From: Trachythela sp. YZ-2020
Lineage: Eukaryota; Cnidaria; Anthozoa; Malacalcyonacea; Clavulariidae
Assembly (NCBI GenBank): GCA_016169945.1
Contig: JADLSH010000186.1
Span: forward strand, 1,302,001 to 1,366,000
Length of the DNA stretch: 64,000 nt
Direction: 5' to 3'
In this document: in pieces, positions 55,168-64,000 of the stretch
How positions within the stretch are numbered: the stretch's first letter is position 1
How the letters are laid out: each line of letters begins with the position of its first letter
Notes under the pieces: generated by a model
What the model was told of the DNA's origin: nothing
The model's input: only the letters and a program-made list of their open reading frames with translations
Database searches by the model: none
Position numbers and translations under genes: made by a program

Positions 55168-58100
55168 ATGGCTCAAGAACAGCAAGAAAATATTTGGTAA
55201 GTTGATTTTGACATTCGCTTTGGTATAATTAGACTTCTTGTTAATACAAATTCTATTCCACAGGAGAGATCAGTTCATGGCTGATCTGGAGGACGAAGAG
55301 ATTAATCGTCAGCTTTGTTCGTTGGCGGTTGAAGATATGTTCGATTCTTGGTCACCTGAAACCCAGGAACAAGTTCTCGCTGAGTGGAATGATTGGAAAG
55401 ACGATGAGGCAACCACGGAGAAAGTAGGGTTATGTTGTGATGAATGTGGTCGAGTATTTACACGCCTAGCCAGTTTGAAACGTCACGTTAAATCCTTTCA
55501 TTCTGGAGGAAAGATGCTTTCATGTAAAGAATGTGGTAAAGCCTTTGCTACGAAAGATAAAGTGAAGCAACACCAGAAGTCCCACCAGGAGAAAACGTTC
55601 GAGTGTCCAAGATGTCACAAAAAATTTAATCGAAAGGTATGTAATTAAAAGGGGTATATTCTTATATAATCTTGAACTATAGTGTTTATTTATTTTATTT
55701 TATTTTTCAAGGGTAATCTTACAAGACATATGAAAATGCACGAGAGACGAGGTGCCGAGCGTGAATATACCTGTAACGTGTGTGGCGAGACGTTTCGCAA
55801 CATCTTCCCACTGCAAGCACATCAACGCGATGTTCATCAGGTCGGCGGTGGGAAAGGTAAGCGTGGTCCCACAGCAAGCAAAGGGAAGCGAGCAAAGACG
55901 ACGGATTCTACACCTGTAAATGAAGGAGCATCGACGTCTACGGCTTTGAACGAAGGAGCCTCAACGCCTACAGTTGTTAACGAAGGTAGGAAGGTTTGAC
56001 TTGAATAGTTTAACATGGTTGCTATCCTAACGTTGCTAAGTGTAATTTGAATATCACTAATCCTCGAAAAGAGTCATTAAGAAGTAATTAACTTTTTATG
56101 CTTCGCTGATCGTAGTGTGTTTTTCCCAAGTCACATATAGTTTCTTTTATAAAGATTTAATATACTTATTTAGTATACTGCTATAATCGTTAAAGGTGTA
56201 AGAATTATGTGCATTGCACATTATAGGTTTGTTTCCTCCTAGCGTTTAAAATTTTCCGAATCGGGTGTTTGTTATCTTATTGAGATTAATTTCCTTTTCA
56301 AGGAGCTTCGACATCTACTGCCCAACCCAACCGATTTCCCCAAGACCAAATTATACCACCAGCTAATCTCCTCTCTCAATTACACCGGCAACATTGGCGT
56401 GCTATTCGAACCCGTCAAAGTCGTGGTAACCGAGTCCAGGATTGGTACAATTATCGTCTAAACTCTATGGATATGAATCAACTTGTACAATACGTAGATC
56501 ATATATTCCATGACCAAACTACGGTGTTCAAGCTCAACGTATCGTTTGGATTCGTGTTGTTCAACAACGAGACAGAACAATTCCAATACCACCACTCCTC
56601 TGTCAACAACAATCGTGTATTTGAGGTACCGTTCCAAATACGTAACCTCGAGGATTTAGATCAAGTACGCGAAGCTTTGCAAAACTTGGATATCTTCGAA
56701 TGGGCTCGACAACAACGACCCAACTCGAAGTGGGTCGTTGTGGATATTACCAACGCTACGTTTTATATAACGAAGCTTCGCGAACATCCAATTGGACGTA
56801 GTACCCGCTTACCTCGCCGTGTGTTGGATAATCCTGCCATCGTGTCGTTAGATTGTTGTGAAAAAACTGGTCTACCTTACGAGGACAAATTGTGTTTCTT
56901 CCGTTGTTTGGCTATGCACCGTGGATGTCACTCGAGCAATATCGAACGCGATACTCAACATTATTTTGAACGGTATGTTGAGGATGATGATGATTTTGAT
57001 GGTGTGACACTCGAGGAATTACCGGACTTGGAAAAATTATTTGAACTTAATATATACGTGTATCGTCTTGTTGAACTTTACGATGAAGAGAACGACCAGA
57101 CAAAAATTGTGGCTCAGCTCATCCAGCGATCCCACCGTACCTATGCCAATACAATGTATTTGAACCTCTACGGGAGCCATTTCAGCTATATAAAAAACTT
57201 GTCAATGTACTCCAAATCATATTGTTGTTGTAAATGTGATAAATTGTGGAAAAATGCCAGAGCCTTAAACAGACACGAGAAAACATGCGAAGCTACTGTT
57301 CGTCATGTATTCCCTGGCGGTGTCTATAAACTTCCACAAACAATCTTTGATTTACTCGCAGACGAAGGTATCGAGATCCCTGAAGATTTAAAGTACTTCC
57401 CGTATCGTGCAACGTTTGACTTCGAGTGCTACTTTCAACGCCAATCACAACACCTGAGAAACACGGCGAAACTTACATGGGAACCTGAGCATATACCATT
57501 GAGTGTATCAGTATGCTCCAATGTGCCAGGATACGAAGAGCCCAAGTGTTTTGTTTCCTCTGGTAACACGGCGGATATGATCAAACGATTTGTGGACTAT
57601 TTGGTTGAGATAAGTCAAGAGAGTTATGGATTATTGTTGGATCGATTTGGAGATGTGTTTGATCTAATCAACGAACGAATATCCAACAGCGAGGTATGTA
57701 TATATAGTTGGCCTATTACATATTTTATATAAATTTTGTACTTATTATTATTCTCTATGTTTTAGTTGAGCGAAGTGAACGAGTCTACAGCATGCACCGA
57801 GGAAGATGCTATGATTGAGGACATGGTTCAATGTCTGCTTGAAATGGATGGACATGAGGTAAAGTAGATATATTTTACCTACTACGTCTTGTTTATAATA
57901 TTTATATTTATTATCCTTCTCTGTGTTTTAGGCGAGCGAAGCAGACGCTGTGGAGGCGAACGAAGAAGAAGACGTGAAAGTTCACCCGTTGGAGAAATTA
58001 CAGGAGAAATTAATGGAATATATGATGGAACTACCAGTCCTTGGCTTCAACTCGGGAAAGTATGATATCAACGCCGCTAAGAACCCCTTCTTCACACATC

Positions 58101-60685
58101 TGGTCAAACATGAGTCTGTCAAATTTGTGATAAAGAGAAACAATAATCATATGTGCTTGAAAACATTCCACTTAAAGTTTCTCGATATCACAAACTACTT
58201 GGCTCCTGGTTTCAATTATGAACAGTTTCTGAAAGCGTACGAGTGTTCACAGGCGAAAGGCTATTTCCCGTACGAGTGGGTCGACTCAATCGATAAACTG
58301 AACTTTCCCAGTTTACCATCGCAGCAAGCTTTCCATTCTACCTTATCCGGTACGGATATTACGGACGAACAGTATGATTATTGTCAGCGCGTATGGGATG
58401 AGAACAGTATGACAAGTTTCCGCGATTTCCTCGTGTGGTACAACAACCGCGATGTGGTGCCTTTCCTTGAAGCGATTGATAAAATGAGTGATTTTTGGAA
58501 AGAAAGAGATATAGATATGTTTAAAGACGGTGTAAGTGTGCCTGGTCTAACAATGAAATATTTATTTTCAAACGTGCCCAATACATATTTCTCGTTATTC
58601 TCGGAGAAAGACAAAGATCTCTATTATACGATGAAAGACAACAATGTCGGCGGGCCGAGCATTATTTTCAACAGATACCATGAAAAGGATAAGACAAACA
58701 TTCGTAATGTCGAGATGTGTGCGAAAGGACAAGACGCAAAACCATGAAAAAAGGTGGTCGGATACGACGCAAACGCACTTTACCTTTGGGCTATCATGCA
58801 GGACATGCCAACGGGGCAATATACCAGGCGTCTGGAGGAAGATGGATTCAAGAATCGGTTCAGTGGTAAGATGGCAATCGAATGGTTAGAATGGGAAGCA
58901 TATCAACGAGGAGTTTCAATCAGACACGAGTACAACAACACAGAGAAACGCATTGGTCCACGCCGCTTACCTGTCGATGGTTTCAACGTCGAAACACAAA
59001 CCGTGTTTCAGTTTCAAGGTAAAATATAAGTGTAGTTGATTTCTCGTAGGATTAGCTTAATTGCGTGGGCCTAGATTTTAATTGTGTAGGATTAGCCTAA
59101 TTGATTTTTGGTAGTTGCGTGGGATGTACTCAATTTGTGCTTTTTAATACTTAATTGTTTTTTAACAGTTGCGTGGGATGTCCAACATTCCTTTCTTGTA
59201 GGAAATGGTTATGCCTTACTTAAATTCATATTTGTAGGTTTGTAATTTTCTGGTTTTCTCTTATTAGGTTGTTGGTGGCATGGCCACGATTGCCATCTCA
59301 ACGAAGGTAAAGAAACCAACATAACGCGGGACAAACCCATGAAAGAGTTGCTAGCCGAGACTAGAAAAAACAGCGCTTATATCCGTAAGCAAGGTTTCAA
59401 TCTCGTCGAGTGTTGGGAATGTGAGTGGCGTGAGATGAAAAAGACCAACAAAGATCTACAAAGATTTATTGCTACACGACTTCGCAGACCCTTAGACAAA
59501 GTGAAAACGATGACCATGGATAGTATTGTGACTGCTGTCAAGAACGAGTCGTTGTTCGGGTGTGTTGAGTGCGACATCCGCGTTCCTGATCATTTGAAAG
59601 AAAAGTTTTCCGAAATGTGTCCCATCTTTAAGAACACTGAGATATCCCGAGAAGATATTGGTGACTACATGAAGACCTATGCTGAACAAAACAAAATCAT
59701 GAATCGACCAAGACGGAGTTTAATCGGTAGTATGATTGGTGAGAAAATCCTGTTGGCAACCCCTCTGTTAAAGTGGTACCTAGAACACGGTCTCGAAGTC
59801 AAACATGTCTACCAGGTGACTGAATATACCCCTAAGCCGTGTTTCAAATCTTTCGGTGATGCTGTGTCGGATGCCCGTCGTGCTGGCGATGCGGACCCCT
59901 CCAAAGCCATCATCGCAGACACAATGAAACTCGTTGGCAACTCATCATATGGTAAGACCATCACCAACAAAGAACGACATCGTCAAGTGAAATTCTGTGA
60001 CGACGACGAAGTCTCAGATTTAATCAACTCACCTTTCTTTCGTGAACTCAACCCGATTAATGAAGACACGTATGAAGTACAAGGCAGTAAGAAGAAAATC
60101 AAGTTGGATCTTCCTCTTCAAGTAGGATTCTTCGTGTACCAATACGCGAAATTACGCATGCTTGAATTTTACTATGATTTCTTAGATAAATATATTGATA
60201 GGTGTTATTTTGAGTTTTGTGAGATGGACACTGACTCGGCATACATTGCTATAAGTAGTGAAAACATTGATAGTTTAATTAAGCCAGCCATGTTGGAGGA
60301 GTACGAGAAGGATAAGTGTAACTGGTTTCCGCGTATAGACACCATAAAACATGCACGTTATGATAAGAGAACACCAGGGCTCTTTAAAGTAGAATGGGAG
60401 GGGGATGGAATTGTGAGCTTGTGTAGTAAAACGTATTATTGTTTTGGGAGTGGTAAAGATAAATTTAGTTGTAAGGGGGTTAATAAGAAAAATAATGTAA
60501 TTAATAAAGATAAGTATTTAGATGTAATTTTAACTAAACGTAGTGGATCAGGTGTAAATAGGGGTTTTAGGGTTTTAGATAACAAAATGTTGACATATGT
60601 TCAAGAGAAGAACGCTTTTAGTTACTTTTATCCAAAACGCAAAGTTTTGGAGGACGGTGTTTCCACTACTCCTTTAGATATTTAA
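55168..60685 (+). pseudogene. POLB: Polinton protein-primed DNA polymerase B (one in-frame stop)
   Basis: Seven exons with GT-AG borders and matching phases: 55168-55196, 55264-55636, 55712-55985, 56303-57693, 57766-57858, 57932-59018 and 59268-60685. The protein copies the element from both ends using a terminal protein. The N-terminal region has four C2H2 fingers (the third is split by the second intron), then NEGAST-type repeats across an exon junction that support the splicing. A middle region follows with LCFFRCLA and a later HFSYI. Exonuclease motifs are ATFDFECYF (57409), GFNSGKYDIN (58051) and YNNRDVVPF (58439). Polymerase motifs are YDANALYLWA (58762), KLVGNSSYGK (59927) and EMDTDSAY (60224). 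CWWHGH marks the exon-7 start. A TGA at 58745-58747 lies in frame just before motif A, so the copy is formally broken; the rest of the frame is intact, suggesting a young lesion. Confidence 0.88.
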
Positions 60686-60908
60686 GTGTGTGTAAAAACA
60701 TAAATTTTCAAAACCGCATATCTGTTGTCTTTGTATGGGTGGGGAGCACTCCAGCAATCTAGCGTATCGGGACTCTCGGGACACGAAAAGTCCCGCAGGG
60801 AAAATTTCTTGAATGTATAAGCGATAACAAGGACTTGCGGGATGATAAAAGTCCCGCTGGGACTCCTTTAAAATGGTATACATTTTCAAAAATGTTTCAG
60901 TATACATC
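60686..60908. promoter_or_regulatory. GTCCCG hairpin-rich intergenic element of the Polinton
   Basis: Between the polymerase stop and the zinc-finger ORF. Short self-complementary units (AGTCCCGCTGGGACT, TCCCGCAGGGA, TCGGGACTCTCGGGAC) recur. The segment is shared with 11930-12070 of the 6-kb element in opposite orientation. It could form 3' RNA structure, a bidirectional regulatory site or a binding site for an element protein. Confidence 0.5.
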
Positions 60909-61121
60909 ATGCCTCGAACGCGTAAAGACTGTCCGATTTGTGGAAAGAAAAGTTTGTTAAAATTATCAAACCATTTAGCAGACATTCATGAACTGTCTTG
61001 TGAAAAAAGACAACCTTTTCTGATTCGCGCTAAAGCTACACCTTTAGACCTTGAAGCTATTTTGAATGAGTTGCATAGATTGGTTAGAAACACTAAGCAG
61101 CGGTCAAGATGGTATAAATAG
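60909..61121 (+). CDS. Small zinc-finger protein of the Polinton
   Basis: ATG 60909 is chosen because the coding pattern begins there (MPRTRKDCPICGKKSLLKLS); an upstream in-frame ATG at 60873 lies in the hairpin-rich spacer. It encodes 70 residues. One finger is visible: CPICG, then HLADIHEL, i.e. C-x2-C with two His 4 residues apart. The C-terminal half is basic (RLVRNTKQRSRWYK). Proteins of this look recur at this place in cnidarian-type Polintons as I know them, without a demonstrated role. Nucleic-acid binding or a late regulator is an inference. The ATPase gene starts 33 bases downstream. Confidence 0.65.
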   Translation: MPRTRKDCPICGKKSLLKLSNHLADIHELSCEKRQPFLIRAKATPLDLEAILNELHRLVRNTKQRSRWYK

Positions 61122-61154
61122 GTTCGTACAAATCATTTTCATTTCATTCTCACG

Positions 61155-61793
61155 ATGTATAGCATACAGTTAACACACCCTTTTGGCCTCCTTGTGTCCG
61201 GTGGTACAAAGTCAGGCAAAACAACATTTGTTAAAAATCTTTTGGCTTACGTGGAAATTATGATTAATAAACCTCCAGAAAACATTGTGTATTACTATAC
61301 TGAATATCAAGATATGTTTGGGGAAATACAAACTATAGTACCAAACATAAAGTTTATACAGAATTTACCTGATAATATGTTGGACACTATTAATCCAGAA
61401 AGACGTAATTTATATATTATTGATGATTTTATGGGTGAGAGAGACGCCCTTATCGCTAAGTTATTTACGAAAAAATCTCACCATGGCAATCTCAGTGTTA
61501 TATACATTGTACAAAACTTGTTTCACCAGAGCAAAGATCATCGTACGATTTCTTTAAATGCAAGTTATTTATGTTTGACAAAGAATGTTCGTGACGCAAG
61601 TCAAATAGTTCATCTTGCCAAACAGTTATATCCTAACAGCACAAAATTTTTCCAGCAAGCTTATCAATTGGCGACAAAAGAACCATATTCCTATTTATTT
61701 GTGGATCTAACACCGATGTGTCCAGACGAAATCCGAGTTAGATCCGGGATATTTCCAACTGATAAACATTACGTCTACCAAGCCAGAGTATAA
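61155..61793 (+). CDS. ATP: Polinton packaging ATPase (FtsK/HerA, A32-like)
   Basis: Length is 212 residues from ATG 61155. It is the P-loop motor of the FtsK-HerA superfamily that is expected to pump the element's DNA into capsids. Walker A is VSGGTKSGKTTF at about residues 14-25, directly after the N-terminal HPFGLLV strand. Walker B is LYIIDDF at about residue 91, followed by a sensor-like VIYIVQNLFHQ and a C-terminal region ending HYVYQAR. Its length fits Polinton and virophage ATPases. The frame is intact with no lesion. It lies between the small zinc-finger gene and the 107-residue ORF on the same strand. Confidence 0.88.
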   Translation: MYSIQLTHPFGLLVSGGTKSGKTTFVKNLLAYVEIMINKPPENIVYYYTEYQDMFGEIQTIVPNIKFIQNLPDNMLDTINPERRNLYIIDDFMGERDALIAKLFTKKSHHGNLSVIYIVQNLFHQSKDHRTISLNASYLCLTKNVRDASQIVHLAKQLYPNSTKFFQQAYQLATKEPYSYLFVDLTPMCPDEIRVRSGIFPTDKHYVYQARV

Positions 61794-61828
61794 ATAAACC
61801 AGTCACTACGTATAATAATCATTTGACA

Positions 61829-62152
61829 ATGTCTGCTTGTATGAAGAGGAACTCCGAACTTCTCAAAGTATTGGCCAAGAGTAAACCGAAACTAAGAAAA
61901 GCCATTTTGAAAGCGGCTGAAGACGATTTTTTGGAAGCAATCAGACAGTGTCTGTTGAACGTTTGGTTTGAAACCGTCAAACTGAAACCAAAATCAGCTA
62001 AAAAACTCGCGCCACATTCCAAACATATAAAGTTTGCAGCTGATCGACGGAATTCTGTTATAAAAAGAAGAACACGTCTTGTCCAAAAAGGAGAAGGGTT
62101 TTTACCATTTCTACTTTCCTCAGTCTTGGAGCAATTGGCTAACTTTGTATAA
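61829..62152 (+). CDS. Small basic Polinton protein, possibly core/virion associated
   Basis: ATG 61829, 107 residues, rich in Lys and Arg. The start MSACMKRNSELLKVLAKSKP is followed by an Arg/Lys-rich middle (DRRNSVIKRRTRLVQKGEG) and a hydrophobic C-terminal segment (FLPFLLSSVLEQLANFV). The basic-plus-GFLP arrangement reminds me of adenovirus-type core or membrane-active capsid proteins, but that is only resemblance. Its stop codon overlaps the next gene's start (TAATG at 62150-62154), so the two are probably translated from one transcript. Confidence 0.6.
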   Translation: MSACMKRNSELLKVLAKSKPKLRKAILKAAEDDFLEAIRQCLLNVWFETVKLKPKSAKKLAPHSKHIKFAADRRNSVIKRRTRLVQKGEGFLPFLLSSVLEQLANFV

Positions 62153-62871
62153 TGGAGTATGTTAAAAGATTAGTCCTCGTCCCAGAACATATGGCTGAAC
62201 AACGGAAGAGACCTCTCGTGGCACCTTTGACTGCTCAAGTCAATGAAATAGACTCGGATATGCAAGACACCATACAACGCCAAGACATACCGATCGATGA
62301 AAAGGCAAAATTATACGATCAACATTTACAACGTTATTTAACGTTTTATGATAAACGAATGGATAAACCTGTCCGAGTGAATGTCGTACAACCTACAAAG
62401 ACAGATGAGCCCAGAGAACAACCGGATGAACAAATCGAATCTTCAGACGAAATCGAAACGGACATTTTGGATAGCGTGCCAGCAACGATGAAGTCACGTG
62501 CTCGCCAACTGATCAAAAAACTTAGGGCAAATAAAGATATCGTTGGGTGGAATGAACAAGGACAGTTGTTGTTCAAAGGGAGATCTGTTCCAGGTACAAA
62601 TATAGTGGATTTGGTCAACGATTCTCTAAGGCAAAGGAAGAATTTCAATCCAGCAGGTTGGGAGTTGTTTTCAAAAGCCCTAGGACATTTAAATGTACCC
62701 GAAGGTATTGTGAGAAATGAAAAACGCCTCCAACTTGTTCGCGAGTATAAAACCAAGGGAATCCCTGAAGACCTACCCTCTACCCCTCGTTCCCCTATAG
62801 CCCGAGTGCAGCAAGAAAAGAGGAAGAAACGTAGAGACATTATTAGTACTCCATATAAATGGTTAAAATAA
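62152..62871 (+). CDS. Conserved Polinton protein of unknown function
   Basis: Length is 239 residues. The ATG at 62152 overlaps the preceding stop. N-terminal half: YVKRLVLVPEHMAEQRKRP and an acidic, Gln/Glu-rich linker. C-terminal half: a compact helical block (MKSRARQLIKKLRANKDIVG), then IVDLVNDSLRQRKNFNP, NVPEGIVRNEKRLQLVREYK and a basic tail (QQEKRKKRRDIIS). The pattern recurs in animal Polintons as an uncharacterised ORF; no enzymatic motif is visible. The position beside the ATPase and capsid genes suggests a virion or assembly role. A poly(A) signal follows at 62894-62899. Confidence 0.65.
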   Translation: MEYVKRLVLVPEHMAEQRKRPLVAPLTAQVNEIDSDMQDTIQRQDIPIDEKAKLYDQHLQRYLTFYDKRMDKPVRVNVVQPTKTDEPREQPDEQIESSDEIETDILDSVPATMKSRARQLIKKLRANKDIVGWNEQGQLLFKGRSVPGTNIVDLVNDSLRQRKNFNPAGWELFSKALGHLNVPEGIVRNEKRLQLVREYKTKGIPEDLPSTPRSPIARVQQEKRKKRRDIISTPYKWLK

Positions 62872-62899
62872 TTTATTTCTTGTAAAGTTTTACAATAAA
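62872..62899. terminator. Convergent poly(A) signals between the two gene blocks
   Basis: Plus-strand AATAAA at 62894-62899 serves the upstream genes. The complement TTTATT at 62872-62877 gives AATAAA on the minus strand for the protease/capsid transcript. The two transcripts would therefore overlap by a few tens of bases. Confidence 0.5.
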
Positions 62900-62926
62900 T
62901 GTATTTTTAAACTAACATTACGTGTT

Positions 62927-63391
62927 CTATTCTATAAAGTACCACTTATCTATAAAGTCACGCACTAACATATCGTTCCAATGTTTGTTGTCCGTAAACA
63001 TATTCACAATAGTTGACATTGGAATACGTCTACACCGATGTAAAGCAAAAAATAATGTATATTGTCCACACACGTCCGATGAAGGGGCTTGTAAAACATT
63101 TGCGTTCCAAGTAAAGGTACTACATTGCTTGTCCAAAAATTTAATAAAGTTCTGACTGTAAAATCCAGGCGCTTCACCATAAGAATCCCAAAATTCCCCT
63201 TTTTCATTTTCTGTAAGATATATCGCAACCCAAAGAGTTCCTGGTTTATTACTTGGATCCGTGTTGAGTATAAATCCTCTACGTCTCTTTTGTATTTCAC
63301 GAGGTAAACCATCAGAAGGTAGAACGTTTGTAAACACATTTTTCGTAAATGGGTCACTCTTGAGAATGTTTAAAATCTGTAGTGAGTCCAT
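62927..63391 (-). CDS. PRO: Polinton cysteine protease (adenain-like), catalytic His replaced
   Basis: Length is 154 residues from ATG 63391. It belongs to the adenovirus-protease/Ulp1-type cysteine protease fold, which in Polintons is thought to mature capsid proteins. Visible sites: the His-bearing strand, here PGTLWVAIYL, has Leu53 where His is expected (codon CTT, 63235-63233); the acidic residue is in FWDSYGEAP (Asp69); the oxyanion Gln is Gln101; the nucleophile is Cys108 in DVCGQYTLFFALHR. All other sites and the length look normal. Its start is two bases from the capsid stop. As it stands the enzyme is predicted inactive, unless another His substitutes. Confidence 0.82.
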   Translation of the reverse strand: MDSLQILNILKSDPFTKNVFTNVLPSDGLPREIQKRRRGFILNTDPSNKPGTLWVAIYLTENEKGEFWDSYGEAPGFYSQNFIKFLDKQCSTFTWNANVLQAPSSDVCGQYTLFFALHRCRRIPMSTIVNMFTDNKHWNDMLVRDFIDKWYFIE

Positions 63392-63393
63392 GT

Positions 63394-64000
63394 TCAGTTG
63401 CTAAAATCACACAGCACGTTCCGATTCCCATCAATCTCGATAAGACTTTGAAATTCACCAAGCACCACGATATTTATAGCTGTCTCCAACGGGGTTCCAA
63501 ACTGACACTGGATCGAGACGTTTCCATTTCTTACTGGTTGTATATGATCACCAAGGCAAAGGTCTGGAGTGAGATCAAACACAAACAGCGTGTAACCGTT
63601 TGCATATTCTTCACGAGTAATACCGTTGCCCTGATTTTCAAACATTTTATGTGTACCAGTATACAGGGTTTGGAAAGCTAAGATGTAATTGCTTGCTGTC
63701 CCAAACTTCAGCTGTAAGGGCTTTCCAGGAAGGTTCTCTCCGTTAACAGTCAGACCCATGATAGTGATATCATAGTTTTTAAAATTGAATGGATTTTTGG
63801 TGTAGGTGCCGTTGAATGCATCAGCGTCGACCATTCCCATAACAACTCGATTCGGTAGTCGGCCTTGAAATATATTGGGTTGGTTTCCAGACATATTTCC
63901 TCGAGGCACAGACACAACTTTACAGTCGATACGGTTGATAGGATATTTAGCCGTCATGTGTTGTAATGTTTCGGAATGACTCATTATGACACTAGGTGAT
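63394..64000 (-). CDS. MCP: Polinton major capsid protein, C-terminal part (runs off the window)
   Basis: The minus-strand frame is open from the window edge at 64000 to the TGA at 63396-63394. An internal ATG exists at 63984, but the frame continues upstream and the protein is normally several hundred residues, so this is a partial gene. Typical Polinton double-jelly-roll capsid blocks are visible: FQGRLPNRVVMGMVDADAFN, the GNGITREEYANGYTLFVFD segment, and near the end VVLGEFQSLIEIDGNRNV. A fragment of a related gene remains in the 6-kb element (13071-13427). The protease follows after a two-base gap. Confidence 0.85.
   Translation of the reverse strand, partial: SPSVIMSHSETLQHMTAKYPINRIDCKVVSVPRGNMSGNQPNIFQGRLPNRVVMGMVDADAFNGTYTKNPFNFKNYDITIMGLTVNGENLPGKPLQLKFGTASNYILAFQTLYTGTHKMFENQGNGITREEYANGYTLFVFDLTPDLCLGDHIQPVRNGNVSIQCQFGTPLETAINIVVLGEFQSLIEIDGNRNVLCDFSN

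Larger units (their letters stand above)
54712..64000 (+). mobile_element. Polinton/Maverick, left 9.3 kb (continues past the window)
   Basis: Opens with the same AGTAGTAGTGTAGGTACCG terminus as the 6-kb element. It encodes, in order, protein-primed DNA polymerase B, a small zinc-finger protein, packaging ATPase, two further ORFs (all plus), then cysteine protease and major capsid protein (minus). This is the diagnostic Polinton set of a self-synthesising, virus-like transposon. Integrase, minor capsid protein and the right terminus are expected beyond 64000. The genes are mostly open, with two visible lesions (polymerase TGA, protease His site). Confidence 0.92.

Noticed and set aside
55238..55999. 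Free-standing zinc-finger transcription factor gene upstream of the polymerase
   Set aside because: Exon phases and the NEGAST-type repeats continuing across 55985/56303 place the fingers in the same gene as the polymerase.
57766..57784. Insertion of a small MITE giving the AGCGAAGTGAACGAG phrase in polymerase exon 5
   Set aside because: The phrase resembles loop sequences of foldbacks at 116 and 53991, but no inverted arms surround it; an exon duplication explains it better.

Overview
The window looks like nuclear DNA of an invertebrate animal, most plausibly a cnidarian (sea anemone or coral relative). This is an inference from three things: AT-rich intergenic DNA, short GT-AG introns, and the mix of repeats (Polinton/Maverick, Helitron, GIY-YIG Penelope-like elements, CR1/L2-like LINE pieces and many foldback MITEs). 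No rRNA, tRNA or CRISPR array is supported. Most of the 64 kb is mobile-element DNA in different stages of decay, with a few multi-exon genes between.

Layout. 0-4.2 kb: repeats and a broken reverse-transcriptase/GIY-YIG fragment. 4.2-7.3 kb (minus): an apparently intact five-exon gene for a secreted PAN/Apple-EGF-GON protein. 7.66-13.71 kb: a complete 6.05-kb Polinton-derived element with matching termini and a perfect 6-bp target duplication (CCTAAG); it carries a GRF zinc-finger ORF, an acidic ORF, a large palindrome and a capsid-gene remnant. 14-21.5 kb: LINE debris, MITEs and the first copy of a multi-kilobase composite repeat whose second copy lies at 41.5-44.4 kb. 21.8-26.4 kb: a decayed Helitron (HUH Rep part plus PIF1-like helicase). 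27.3-29.5 kb: a small zinc-knuckle gene made of eight tiny coding exons, all separated by phase-1 introns. 31.7-37.6 kb: a long eight-exon gene of a family with no domain I can name, broken by frameshifts, with a possible DDE-transposase-like acidic signature. 46.3-49.3 kb: two Penelope-like copies in inverted orientation. 53.2-54.0 kb: another LINE fragment.

54.7-64 kb: the left 9.3 kb of a full-size Polinton that runs off the window. It has a left terminal repeat related to that of the 6-kb element. On the plus strand follow a protein-primed DNA polymerase B gene with six introns and an N-terminal zinc-finger region, a small zinc-finger ORF, the packaging ATPase and two virion-type or unknown ORFs. 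On the minus strand are the adenovirus-type cysteine protease and the major capsid protein. Together these would form the replication and virion-assembly set of a Polinton. This copy looks recently active but damaged: there is an in-frame TGA in the polymerase, and the protease has Leu where the catalytic His is expected. Integrase would lie beyond the right edge.

Coordinates of introns and element ends were read by eye. Family assignments come from recognised motifs and were not checked by any search.
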